A stretch of 64,000 bases of DNA, taken from contig CAUJIP010000131.1 of assembly GCA_963205235.1 (NCBI GenBank), positions 29,235-93,234 of the forward strand, in the 5' to 3' direction. Every line of letters begins with the position of its first letter. Position 1 is the first letter of the stretch. Under the pieces are notes generated by a model, which was not told the origin of the DNA, did not search any database, and saw only the letters and a list, made by a program, of their open reading frames with translations. Of the stretch, positions 1-8,148 are shown piece by piece. Source of the stretch: Pseudomonadota bacterium. Its GTDB lineage: Bacteria > Pseudomonadota > Alphaproteobacteria > Rhodobacterales > Rhodobacteraceae. The position numbers and the translations under genes are program-made.

Positions 1-655
1 CGGTCAAAGCTGGCCCCTCGTGCCCCGCCACCGGAACCACGTCATCGGGAATGCCCAGTGCTTCGGGGTCCAGCCCCCGCGCCACGCCCTCGGCCCCGAT
101 CGCACGAAAACCGGTGTCGGAATGGCAGGCGTCGATCAGCCCGACAACCTTGACCCCCCGCGACAAAGCGCCTTGCGCCCAGACCTGCAATTCATCGTCC
201 AGGATCGCGTTTTCGACCGCGCCAATCGCGCCCTTCCAGTTGGTCGCATCGGCGGGCAAAATGATTTCGTCATATCCCCCACCCTCATCCCCCGACATGT
301 CCGGCGCTTGCGACCCATGGCCGGAAAAGTAGAAGACCACCGTGTCGCCCGGCGCGGCGGCATCGGCTTCGGCGGCAAGGGCGGCAAGGATTTCTTCCCT
401 GACCGGTTTGCCCACCGCGACCCCCGCCGGAAGCCCGGTCGGGTCGGAAGTGAGAACGGTCATATCCGCAGGCGCAACCCCCCGCAGCACCAACGTCTCG
501 GCCATCAGCCGGGCATCGTTCGCGGGGCCTTTCAGATCGGCGTCAAGCGTCAGGTAGTTCCCGACCCCAACCACAACCGCGCGCACTTCGGCCCTGCCCA
601 TCGAAGCGGAAAGGGCAAGTGTCGCGGCAATAAGGGAAAGCCAAGGCCTGTGCAT
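1..655 (-). CDS. Metacaspase-like caspase family (C14) protein, C-terminus cut by window edge
   Basis: The frame reads from an ATG at 655 off the left edge, giving about 218 residues of an incomplete protein. An N-terminal hydrophobic stretch (about residues 5-22, ending SMGRA) looks like a signal peptide, so the protein is probably exported. The fold is recognised from GVGNY near 30-34, GPANDA near 43-48, the histidine motif FYFSGHGS (His113) and the cysteine motif LIDACHSD (Cys177), which form the His/Cys dyad of clan CD peptidases. Bacterial relatives are calcium-dependent, Arg/Lys-specific proteases or signalling proteins; substrate and role here are unknown. It starts 100 nt downstream of the tlpA stop on the same strand, so the two may be co-transcribed. 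Any C-terminal domain lies outside the window. Confidence 0.85.
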   Translation of the reverse strand, partial: MHRPWLSLIAATLALSASMGRAEVRAVVVGVGNYLTLDADLKGPANDARLMAETLVLRGVAPADMTVLTSDPTGLPAGVAVGKPVREEILAALAAEADAAAPGDTVVFYFSGHGSQAPDMSGDEGGGYDEIILPADATNWKGAIGAVENAILDDELQVWAQGALSRGVKVVGLIDACHSDTGFRAIGAEGVARGLDPEALGIPDDVVPVAGHEGPALT

Positions 656-755
656 GATGCCGCAAGATACCGACCTTGGGCAGTGGAACAAGGCCCGCCG
701 CATCCATGACCATATTTGTCATCCGCTGCGCTGACAGACCGCCAATGTCTGCCGC

Positions 756-1295
756 CTAGGGTGCCTTTGCCAAGTCCTTCAGCACCGCCTTGGCGCTGTC
801 GCTGTCCCATTCGGCATCGCCGATCAGCCGGGCGACCTCTTGCCCCTCGGGGTTCAGGATCACCGTCACCGGCAGACCCATGATCCCCATCGCATGCGCA
901 AGGTCAGAGGTCGGGTCGCGCAGGATGGGCAGGGTCGTGACCCCCGCTTCGTCAAAGAACCGCTGGATCCCTTCCACCGCGTTCCGCCCTGTGGCAACGG
1001 GCACCACGGCAATTTCCGGCATCGCCGCCTGTAACCGTTCCAGCGACGGCATCTCGCGCCGACAGGGCGCGCACCAGGTCGCCCAGAAGTTCAGCACCAC
1101 CCATTTGCCCTTGTAGTCTGCCAGCGCATGTTCGCCATCGGTCGCGTCCAGCAGCACCGCCTCGGGCACGTCAACCGGCGCGTCCCAAAGCATCAGCTTC
1201 TTCATGTCGCCGTCCAGCAGGCTTGCCACGTCTGCCCAAGCCGCGTTTGCACCAAGGATCAAGGCCGTATAAAGGACAGCCAGCAGTTTCCGCAT
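756..1295 (-). CDS. tlpA: TlpA/ResA-like thiol:disulfide oxidoreductase
   Basis: 179 residues. An N-terminal signal peptide or anchor (residues 1-21, ending NAAWA) precedes a thioredoxin fold with the redox motif WCAPC (Cys75 and Cys78) and a cis-Pro segment GLPVT near 140. TlpA-family proteins keep periplasmic cysteines reduced, classically for cytochrome c or CuA maturation; the client cannot be told from sequence. The start is supported by a GGGAG ribosome-binding site just upstream on the minus strand. It is divergent from argH with only 20 bp between the two start codons, so each promoter must lie inside the other gene. This tlpA/argH pairing recurs, from memory, in Rhodobacteraceae. Confidence 0.9.
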   Translation of the reverse strand: MRKLLAVLYTALILGANAAWADVASLLDGDMKKLMLWDAPVDVPEAVLLDATDGEHALADYKGKWVVLNFWATWCAPCRREMPSLERLQAAMPEIAVVPVATGRNAVEGIQRFFDEAGVTTLPILRDPTSDLAHAMGIMGLPVTVILNPEGQEVARLIGDAEWDSDSAKAVLKDLAKAP

Positions 1296-1315
1296 GTTCC
1301 ACTCCCGAGGCCAAA

Positions 1316-2719
1316 ATGACCGCCGACGCCAATTCCAAAACCGCCAACACGATGTGGGGCGGGCGCTTTGCCGAAGGCCCGCACGCGATCATGACGGCAA
1401 TCAACGCCTCGATCGGGTTCGACCAGCGGCTCTATGCCCAGGACATCGCAGGCAGCCGGGCCCATGCAGCGATGCTGGCCGCACAAGGCATCATCACCGA
1501 TAGCGACGCCAAGGCGATTGGGGAAGGCCTGCTCGCGATCTTGTCAGAGATCGAGAGGGGTGAATTCCCCTTTACCCCCGCGCTGGAAGACATCCACCTC
1601 AACATCGAGGCTCGCCTGACCGAACGGATTGGCGAGGCTGGCAAACGCCTTCACACGGGCCGCAGCCGGAATGACCAGGTGGCCGTCGACTTCCGCCTTT
1701 GGGTCCGCGACCAGTGCGACGCGGCCATTCAGGGCCTGACCGCGCTGATGCAGGCCTTCCTGGCGCAGGCCAGTGCCGGCGCCGATTGGGTCATGCCGGG
1801 GTTCACCCATTTGCAGACCGCCCAGCCGGTGACATGGGGCCATCACATGCTGGCCTATGTCGAAATGCTGGCCCGCGACCGCTCGCGGTTTGAGGATGCC
1901 CGCAAGCGGATGAACGAATGCCCGCTTGGCGCGGCGGCCTTGGCGGGAACCAGCTTCCCCATCGACCGCCACGCCACGGCCAAGGCCTTGGGCTTTGACC
2001 GGCCCACGGCGAACAGCCTTGATTCCGTCTCGGACCGCGATTTCGCGCTGGAGTTCCTGTCGGCTTCAAGCATCTGCGCCATGCACCTGTCCCGCTTCGC
2101 CGAAGAGCTGGTGATCTGGTCCAGCGCGCAGTTCCGCTTTGTGCGGCTCTCGGACCGCTGGACGACCGGCTCCAGCATCATGCCGCAGAAGAAGAACCCC
2201 GACGCAGCGGAACTCCTCCGCGCCAAGTTGGGGCGCATTCTTGGGGCGACGGTCGCGCTTTTCACCGTGATGAAGGGTCTTGCGCTGACCTATTCCAAGG
2301 ACATGCAGGAAGACAAGGAACAGGTCTTCGACGCCGCCGACACGCTGATGCTGGCGCTTGCCGCGATGACCGGCATGGTCGGCGACATGACCGCCAACCG
2401 CGATACCCTGAAAGCCGCCGCCGCATCCGGCTTTTCCACCGCGACCGACCTTGCCGACTGGCTGGTCCGCGCGCTGGGCCTTCCCTTCCGCGAGGCGCAT
2501 CATGTCACCGGCACCCTTGTTGCGATGGCCGAGGGCAAGAAATGCGACCTGCCCGACCTGACCCTTGCCGACATGCAGACCGTGCATCCCGGCATCCGGG
2601 TGGACGTGTTTGACGTGCTGGGCGTAGAAAACTCGGTCCGCAGCCGGATGTCCTATGGCGGCACAGCGCCGGATCAGGTCCGGGCGCAGGTGGCACGCTG
2701 GTCTGACCTGCTCAAGTAA
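1316..2719 (+). CDS. argH: Argininosuccinate lyase
   Basis: 467 residues, the usual family length. It cleaves argininosuccinate to arginine and fumarate, the last step of arginine synthesis, in the cytoplasm. It shows WGGRF near the N-terminus, TGRSRNDQV near 115-123, and the fumarase/aspartase superfamily signature [11 protein letters not shown] at about 285-295, which carries the mobile catalytic serine loop. The ATG at 1316 is preferred over an upstream in-frame start because GAGG sits seven bases upstream and the following residues match the family N-terminus. It heads a plus-strand run toward a small membrane protein, a lipoprotein and lysA. Confidence 0.97.
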   Translation: MTADANSKTANTMWGGRFAEGPHAIMTAINASIGFDQRLYAQDIAGSRAHAAMLAAQGIITDSDAKAIGEGLLAILSEIERGEFPFTPALEDIHLNIEARLTERIGEAGKRLHTGRSRNDQVAVDFRLWVRDQCDAAIQGLTALMQAFLAQASAGADWVMPGFTHLQTAQPVTWGHHMLAYVEMLARDRSRFEDARKRMNECPLGAAALAGTSFPIDRHATAKALGFDRPTANSLDSVSDRDFALEFLSASSICAMHLSRFAEELVIWSSAQFRFVRLSDRWTTGSSIMPQKKNPDAAELLRAKLGRILGATVALFTVMKGLALTYSKDMQEDKEQVFDAADTLMLALAAMTGMVGDMTANRDTLKAAAASGFSTATDLADWLVRALGLPFREAHHVTGTLVAMAEGKKCDLPDLTLADMQTVHPGIRVDVFDVLGVENSVRSRMSYGGTAPDQVRAQVARWSDLLK

Positions 2720-2730
2720 CGGCAAAGACC

Positions 2731-2967
2731 ATGTTTCGCCGCTTTCTGCACTGGACCGCGATCCTGACCCTGCCGCGCGCTTTGATGCTGGCGGGCTTGG
2801 GACTTCTGGTCTGGTCGCTGGTTTTTGTGGTGATGGAAACCGACGGGTGGAGCTTCATCCTGCTGATGGCCCCGCTGGCCCTTGGCCCCGCCCTTCTGGC
2901 CGGCGTGGCCCTTTGGGCCGCACTGGCGGGTCTTCGCCGGATCGTCCTGAAGGACCGGAATTCCTGA
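2731..2967 (+). CDS. Small two-helix membrane protein, function unknown
   Basis: 78 residues starting 11 bp after the argH stop, so likely in the argH transcript. Two hydrophobic segments are visible, about residues 12-34 and 40-66, with basic ends (MFRRF at the start, RRIVLKDR at the end), predicting a helical hairpin in the inner membrane with both termini cytoplasmic. I recognise no family motif. Codon use matches the neighbours, which supports a real gene. Confidence 0.7.
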   Translation: MFRRFLHWTAILTLPRALMLAGLGLLVWSLVFVVMETDGWSFILLMAPLALGPALLAGVALWAALAGLRRIVLKDRNS

Positions 2968-3045
2968 TGTGACGCCCGCAGCGTCTGGTGCTAGCCTGCC
3001 GCACCAAGCCGCTGACCGGCCACACACCCCACGAAGGACCCCCGC

Positions 3046-3174
3046 ATGAAACCCCTTCTCTTGCTTCTTGCCCTGACCCTGTCCGCCTGCGGAGCCGACG
3101 GCGCCCCGGAAGCCCCATCGAAATCCGGCGTCACGATCTCGGGCGAAGCGTCGGTCGGCGTCGTGATGCAGTGA
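3046..3174 (+). CDS. Tiny lipoprotein between argH and lysA (LptM/YifL-like candidate)
   Basis: 42 residues. A short basic start and a Leu-rich core lead into the lipobox LSAC with Cys15, followed at once by GADG; the mature part is only 28 residues, rich in Ser, Gly and Val. The size, the lipobox followed by glycine and the position directly upstream of a DAP/lysine gene match the family of short lipoproteins exemplified by E. coli LptM (YifL), encoded next to dapF and involved in maturation of the LPS translocon. Here the partner gene is lysA. The C-terminal sequence differs from the enterobacterial protein, so orthology is inferred from context and should not be taken as shown. Confidence 0.72.
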   Translation: MKPLLLLLALTLSACGADGAPEAPSKSGVTISGEASVGVVMQ

Positions 3175-3217
3175 CCGCGCTGCGCCGCACAACAAGAGAC
3201 CAACTGGACCAGGGCCT

Positions 3218-3290
3218 GATCCCGGAATTTTCGAAAATTCCGGGCCGGAGCCTGTGAAAGCTCCGCTACGATTTCTTCAAAGAAATCACC
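3218..3290. repeat. Triple-hairpin palindromic repeat, copy 1
   Basis: Three hairpins in tandem: a perfect 24-bp palindrome at 3221-3244 centred on TTTTCGAAAA, an imperfect hairpin GGAGC...GCTCC at 3247-3264, and GATTTCTTCAAAGAAATC at 3270-3287. The same three-part element recurs at 7227-7292. It lies between the lipoprotein stop and lysA and has no coding potential. Confidence 0.85.
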
Positions 3291-3343
3291 CTTTGCTTGC
3301 GGTCCGCAGGCGGCTATGACGACGCTTAGGCACGGGGGCAACG

Positions 3344-4609
3344 ATGGACCATTTCCTTTACAAGAACGGCACCCTGCACGCCGAAGGTGTGGCGATCGCC
3401 GACATCGCCGCTGCCGTGGGCACCCCGTTTTACGTCTATTCCACCGCCACCCTGACCCGGCATTATAGCTTGTTCACCGAGGCGCTGGCCCCCCTGCCGC
3501 ACATGGTCTGCTTTGCGATCAAGTCGCTGTCCAACGTGGCCGTCCTGAAGACGCTGGGTAATCTTGGCGCGGGCATGGATGTGGTCTCGGGCGGGGAATA
3601 CCTGCGGGCCAAGGCGGCGGGTGTGCCGGGCGACCGGATCGTGTTTTCCGGCGTCGGCAAGACGCGGGATGAGATGCGGCTGGCCATGACCGGCGGCATC
3701 CGCCAGTTCAATGTCGAAAGCGAACCCGAAATGCGGGCGCTGTCCGAAGTGGCCGTCAGCCTTGGCGTGACCGCGCCCATCGCCGTTCGGGTGAACCCGG
3801 ATGTGGACGCGAAGACGCATGAAAAGATCGCGACCGGGAAGAAGGAAAACAAGTTCGGCATCCCCATCGCCCGCGCGTCCGAGGTCTATGCCGAGGCGGC
3901 CCGCTTGCCGGGGCTGAAGATCGTCGGGATCGACGTTCATATCGGCAGCCAGCTCACCGAGCTTGAGCCCTTCGAACAGGCCTACCTGAAAGTCGCCGAC
4001 CTGACCCGCCGCCTGCGATCCGAGGGCCATACCATCACCCGGCTTGATCTGGGGGGCGGGCTTGGCATCCCTTACACAAGGTCGAATGAGGCCCCGCCGC
4101 TCCCCACCGACTACGGCGCGCTGATCAAGCGGACGGTCGGAGACCTTGGCTGCGAGATCGAAATCGAACCCGGTCGCCTGATTTCCGGCAACGCGGGCCT
4201 GCTGGTCGCCAGCGTCGTCTATGTGAAGAACGGCGAAGGCCGCGATTTCCTGATCCTTGATGCCGCGATGAACGACCTTGTGCGTCCGTCGATGTACGGC
4301 GCGCACCATGACATCGTCCCCGTGGCTGAACCCCCCGTGGCCGCCCCCACGCAGGAATTCGACGTGGTCGGCCCGGTGTGTGAGACCGGCGACACCTTCG
4401 CCAAGGGCCGCGACCTGCCGCTGGTCGCCGAGGGCGATCTGGTCGCCTTCCGCAGCGCGGGGGCCTATGGCGCGGTGATGGCGTCGGAATACAACACCCG
4501 ACCGCTGATCCCTGAGGTATTGGTCAACGGGGATCAATTCGCCGTCATCCGGGCACGTCCAAGCTTTGACGAAATCCTCAACCGCGATAGCATCCCCGCA
4601 TGGCTGTAA
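3344..4609 (+). CDS. lysA: Diaminopimelate decarboxylase
   Basis: 421 residues. This PLP enzyme decarboxylates meso-diaminopimelate to L-lysine, the final lysine step. It is a fold-type III alanine-racemase-like decarboxylase: the PLP lysine is Lys60 in FAIKSLSN, HIGSQ begins at His199, the glycine-rich phosphate loop is GGGLGIPY, EPGR follows near 277, and the dimer-interface catalytic CETGD starts at Cys346. The start ATG follows a leader of about 170 nt holding the triple-hairpin repeat. With dapE and dapD further on, it shows that the succinylase branch of DAP synthesis is encoded in this region. Confidence 0.97.
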   Translation: MDHFLYKNGTLHAEGVAIADIAAAVGTPFYVYSTATLTRHYSLFTEALAPLPHMVCFAIKSLSNVAVLKTLGNLGAGMDVVSGGEYLRAKAAGVPGDRIVFSGVGKTRDEMRLAMTGGIRQFNVESEPEMRALSEVAVSLGVTAPIAVRVNPDVDAKTHEKIATGKKENKFGIPIARASEVYAEAARLPGLKIVGIDVHIGSQLTELEPFEQAYLKVADLTRRLRSEGHTITRLDLGGGLGIPYTRSNEAPPLPTDYGALIKRTVGDLGCEIEIEPGRLISGNAGLLVASVVYVKNGEGRDFLILDAAMNDLVRPSMYGAHHDIVPVAEPPVAAPTQEFDVVGPVCETGDTFAKGRDLPLVAEGDLVAFRSAGAYGAVMASEYNTRPLIPEVLVNGDQFAVIRARPSFDEILNRDSIPAWL

Positions 4610-4636
4610 TCTTCCGATTGATCCGGGGCAGGTAGA

Positions 4637-7216
4637 GTGACCGGGAAACCGCCCGAACCCACGCTGAAATCTCTGGTCTGGCCGATGCGCCTGACCTTGG
4701 CGGGGCTATGGGCGGAACGTCTGGCGCGCGCTTTCTGGCCGCTGTGGTCGCTGGCGCTGGTGGTGATTGCCGCGCTGGCCTTCGGGCTGCAGGACCTTGG
4801 CCCCCTGGTCTGGGCGCAGACTGCAGGCGGGGTCGTTGCGATTGCCGCTTTGGCGCTTTTGGTCCTTGGCATCCGTCGCTTTCGCAAACCGACAGTCGGC
4901 GATGCGCTGGACCGGCTGGATTCCCGCATGCCCGGTCGCCCGATTGCCGCCTTGCGCGATACCTTGGCGCTTGGGGTCAGCGATCCGTCCTCTGCCGCGC
5001 TTTGGCAGGCGCATCAGGACCGCATGGCCGCCCGTGCCGCGCTTGCGCAGCCGGTGGCCCCCGACCTGAAGCTTTCGTCGCGTGACCGGCTTTCCCTGCG
5101 CTATGTCGCGCTGACCGCCTTTGTCATGGCGATGCTGTTCGGGTCGTTCTGGCAGGCGACCTCGGTCACCAGCCTTGGCCCCGGCGCGGCGGTTGCCATG
5201 CCCGGTGGCCCAAGCTGGGAAGCCTGGGCGCAGCCGCCCGCCTATACCGGCAAGCCGACGCTTTATCTGAACGAGATTACCGACGAAGCGCTGGACCTGC
5301 CCACCGGCACCCGCCTGCAGATCCGCCTTTACGGACCAGAGGGTGAGCTTTCCGTCGCCCAAGACATCACCGACCCGCCGCCGCCGCTTCCCCCCGGCAC
5401 CCCGCCCGATGGTCGCGAAGGCACCGAAGCCTCGGCCGTTCCGAATGCCATGGCCGGGATCTATGACCTGACCGTCACCCATTCCGGCACTTTGGCCATC
5501 GAAGGTGAGGGCGGGCGCGAATGGAAAGTCTCGGCCATCCCCGATGCCGCCCCCACCGTTGAAGTGTCGGGCGAGATGGGGCGTGAGGCGGACGGCCGCT
5601 TCAAGCAGGAATACAAGGCCACCGACGATTACGGCGTTGTCGCCGGTCAGGTGACGATCACGCTGGACCTTGCCAGCATTGACCGTCGCCATGGCCTGAT
5701 CCCTGATCCGGAATCCATCGAACCGGTGGTGCTTGATCTGCCGATGCCCCTGCGCGGCGAACGGACCGAAGTGACCGCGACGCTGGTCGATGATCTGTCC
5801 AAACACCTGTTCGCCAACCTGCCGGTGACCATGGTCTTTTCCGTAACCGATGCCGCCGGTCAGGAAGGTGCCGCCGCGCCTTATTCGGTCGTCCTTCACG
5901 GCAAGCGGTTCTTCGATCCCCTTGCCGCCGCGCTGATCGAAATGCGCCGCGACATCCTGTGGAACCGGATCAACGGCCCCCGCACTGTCGAAATCCTCAA
6001 GGCTCTGACCAACCGCCCCGAAGGTTTCATCCGACACGACCGGGCCTTCCTGCACCTGCGCGTATTGATGCGCGACCTTGAGGCGAAACAGGCAAGTCTT
6101 ACGACCGAAGACCGCGATGCGATGGCCGAAAAGCTGTGGAACATCGCGCTGATGGTCGAAGAAGGAAACCTGCAATCCGCGCTGGATCGGCTGAAGCGGG
6201 CCGAGGATCGTCTGCAAGAGGCGATCAAGAACGGCGCCTCGCAGGAAGAGATCGACCAGCTGATGAAGGAAATGCAGCAGGCGCTGAACGAATACATGCG
6301 CGAACTGTCCGAAGAGGCGCAGCGCAATCCCGGCGACCAGCAAACGCAAGACGGCATGCAGGGCATGCAAATGTCGGCTGACCAGTTGCAACAGATGCTC
6401 GACAAGCTTCAGCAGCTGATGGAGGAAGGCAAGACCGCCGAAGCTGCCGAACTGATGAAGCAACTGCAAGAATTCATGCAGAACATGCAGATCGTCGAAG
6501 GTCAGGGCGGGCAAGGCCAGAACCAGCCGGGCCAGCAAGGCATGCGCGATCTGGGAGAGACGCTGCGCGATCAGCAGGAACTGTCGGACGACGCCTTCCG
6601 CGACCTGCAGGGCGTGCCGCGTCCGGGTCAGGAACTGGGCGATGGCCAGGGGCAGGAACAAGGTCAAGGTCAGGGCGAAGACACCGACACGCAGGACGGC
6701 AACGGCACTGGCGATGACCGTTCCCTTGCGGATCGTCAGCGCGAACTGCGCGAAAAGCTGGACCAGCTTCAGAATGGCGACTTGCCCGGCGACGGCACCC
6801 AATCCGCCGAAGAGGGTCGCCGCAGCCTTGATGATGCCGCCGATGCGATGAAAGAGGCCGAAGACGCGCTGCGCGACGGCGACCTTGATGGCGCGCTGGA
6901 CCGTCAGGCCGAAGCGATGGAATCGCTCCGCGACGGAATGCAGGATTTCGCCGAAGCCTTGGCCGAAGAAAACCGCGACAAACGTGACGGGCAGGGCGGC
7001 GAACGCGAATTCGGCAGCGCCGACCCGAACGGCACCGATCCGCTTGGCCGCAAGCAGGGCGAAACCGCCCGGATCGGCACGGACGAAAACATGGTGCAGA
7101 ACGACCCGAACCAGCGCGCGCAGGAACTGCTGGACGAAATCCGCCGCCGCTCGGGCGAGTTGACCCGCCCGCTTGAGGAACTGGATTACCTCAAGCGCCT
7201 GTTGCAGATGTTCTGA
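4637..7216 (+). CDS. TIGR02302 (DUF4175) family membrane protein with Gln-rich low-complexity domain
   Basis: 859 residues from a GTG codon 27 bp after lysA. The N-terminal part has two adjacent membrane helices (about 30-75) and a third near 155-175. A large, presumably periplasmic beta-rich region follows, then a region rich in Gln, Glu and Met (about 500-690) with coiled-coil character and repeated GQGQ-type segments. The end, rich in acidic and Arg residues, closes with LDYLKRLLQMF. This architecture matches the alphaproteobacterial low-complexity family TIGR02302, whose function is not established. Position immediately after lysA is the usual context. The repetitive segments make indels likely between strains. 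Confidence 0.88.
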   Translation: MTGKPPEPTLKSLVWPMRLTLAGLWAERLARAFWPLWSLALVVIAALAFGLQDLGPLVWAQTAGGVVAIAALALLVLGIRRFRKPTVGDALDRLDSRMPGRPIAALRDTLALGVSDPSSAALWQAHQDRMAARAALAQPVAPDLKLSSRDRLSLRYVALTAFVMAMLFGSFWQATSVTSLGPGAAVAMPGGPSWEAWAQPPAYTGKPTLYLNEITDEALDLPTGTRLQIRLYGPEGELSVAQDITDPPPPLPPGTPPDGREGTEASAVPNAMAGIYDLTVTHSGTLAIEGEGGREWKVSAIPDAAPTVEVSGEMGREADGRFKQEYKATDDYGVVAGQVTITLDLASIDRRHGLIPDPESIEPVVLDLPMPLRGERTEVTATLVDDLSKHLFANLPVTMVFSVTDAAGQEGAAAPYSVVLHGKRFFDPLAAALIEMRRDILWNRINGPRTVEILKALTNRPEGFIRHDRAFLHLRVLMRDLEAKQASLTTEDRDAMAEKLWNIALMVEEGNLQSALDRLKRAEDRLQEAIKNGASQEEIDQLMKEMQQALNEYMRELSEEAQRNPGDQQTQDGMQGMQMSADQLQQMLDKLQQLMEEGKTAEAAELMKQLQEFMQNMQIVEGQGGQGQNQPGQQGMRDLGETLRDQQELSDDAFRDLQGVPRPGQELGDGQGQEQGQGQGEDTDTQDGNGTGDDRSLADRQRELREKLDQLQNGDLPGDGTQSAEEGRRSLDDAADAMKEAEDALRDGDLDGALDRQAEAMESLRDGMQDFAEALAEENRDKRDGQGGEREFGSADPNGTDPLGRKQGETARIGTDENMVQNDPNQRAQELLDEIRRRSGELTRPLEELDYLKRLLQMF

Positions 7217-7226
7217 CGACCGGGAA

Positions 7227-7292
7227 CCGGAATTTTCGAAAATTCCGGACCGGAGCCTTCAAAGGCTCCCCCCTGATTTCTTCGAAGAAATC
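7227..7292. repeat. Triple-hairpin palindromic repeat, copy 2
   Basis: Three back-to-back hairpins: a perfect 22-bp palindrome at 7227-7248 centred on TTTTCGAAAA, GGAGCCTTCAAAGGCTCC at 7252-7269 (8-bp stem, CA loop) and the perfect 18-mer GATTTCTTCGAAGAAATC at 7275-7292. It starts 10 bp after the TIGR02302 stop. It matches copy 1 at 3218-3290 in order, spacing and orientation, and its stems are better conserved. Confidence 0.88.
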
Positions 7293-7349
7293 GATGCCTG
7301 CACGCCTGCGACCTTGCCTAAGCCACCATTCCGCGCCACCGTCCGCCGC

Positions 7350-8072
7350 ATGACCCATTCCTCAGCACCCCGCCTGCTCCCGCTGGATGTCGCCCGAACG
7401 CTGGCGGTCGTCTGCATGGTGATCTTCCATTTCACCTTTGATCTGGCGCTGTTCGGGAAGATCCCGCCGGGCACGATGTCGGAACCCTTCTGGTACTATT
7501 TCGCAAGGTTCATCGCGGGCAGCTTCCTGTTTCTGTCCGGCGTAAGCCTTTGGCTGTCGCATGGTCGGGGCATCCGCTGGTCAGCGTTCTGGAAGCGGTG
7601 GGCCAGGATTGCCGCCGCCGCCGCTTTGGTCACGACGGCCAGCATCTGGCTGGTTCCCGGCGGCACGATCTGGTTCGGCATCCTGCACGCCATGGCCGCC
7701 ACCGCGCTGATCGGCGTTCTGGCCCTGCGCCTGCCGTGGCCCGTGACCCTTGGCCTTGCCGCCCTGATCCTCGCCGCCGCCTGGGGCCCGACCTTTCCTG
7801 CGCTTGATCCCTTGTGGCTGGTCTGGGTCGGCCTTGCCGAAAGCCGCCCGATGATGGGCGACTATGTCCCGCTGATCCCTTGGGCCGCCCCCGCGCTGGC
7901 AGGCATCGCCTTTGCCCGCGCGCTGCGCCCTGAACTTTGGCCCACGCGCACACCCTCGCGTCTTTTGCACCGGTTGACCTTTCCCAGTCGCCACAGCCTG
8001 ATCATCTACCTTGTCCACCAGCCGATCCTGTTTGGCTGTTTCAATGCATGGCTCTGGCTGACGGCACCCTGA
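7350..8072 (+). CDS. DUF1624 (HGSNAT_cat-like) integral membrane protein
   Basis: 240 residues with six to seven hydrophobic segments. It begins LLPLDVARTLAVVCMVIFHF, the opening typical of DUF1624 and acyltransferase-3-like proteins (Asp plus a His inside the first helix), and ends with a helix containing YLVHQPIL. The family name comes from heparan-alpha-glucosaminide N-acetyltransferase; bacterial members are thought to acylate glycans but mostly lack assigned substrates. The ATG at 7350 is chosen because upstream in-frame codons run through the hairpin repeat. It is followed after 76 bp by pheT. Confidence 0.82.
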   Translation: MTHSSAPRLLPLDVARTLAVVCMVIFHFTFDLALFGKIPPGTMSEPFWYYFARFIAGSFLFLSGVSLWLSHGRGIRWSAFWKRWARIAAAAALVTTASIWLVPGGTIWFGILHAMAATALIGVLALRLPWPVTLGLAALILAAAWGPTFPALDPLWLVWVGLAESRPMMGDYVPLIPWAAPALAGIAFARALRPELWPTRTPSRLLHRLTFPSRHSLIIYLVHQPILFGCFNAWLWLTAP

Positions 8073-8148
8073 TCCGCACCAGACCCCGCTTCCCCTTTTG
8101 CTTTCCTTGCGCTAAGCCCGTCCCCGCACCTTTGGGGACCGACGACCG

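Noticed and set aside
3175-3343. Possible lysine riboswitch before lysA
   Set aside because: The leader holds the triple-hairpin repeat also found after an unrelated gene; no L-box features are visible.
6250-6710. Possible tandem repeat array in the TIGR02302 gene
   Set aside because: It is Gln/Glu-rich coding low complexity typical of the family, with no regular period.
4706-6802. Long minus-strand frame opposite the TIGR02302 gene
   Set aside because: It is an antisense shadow; the Leu/His-rich repeats mirror the Gln-rich coding of the true gene.
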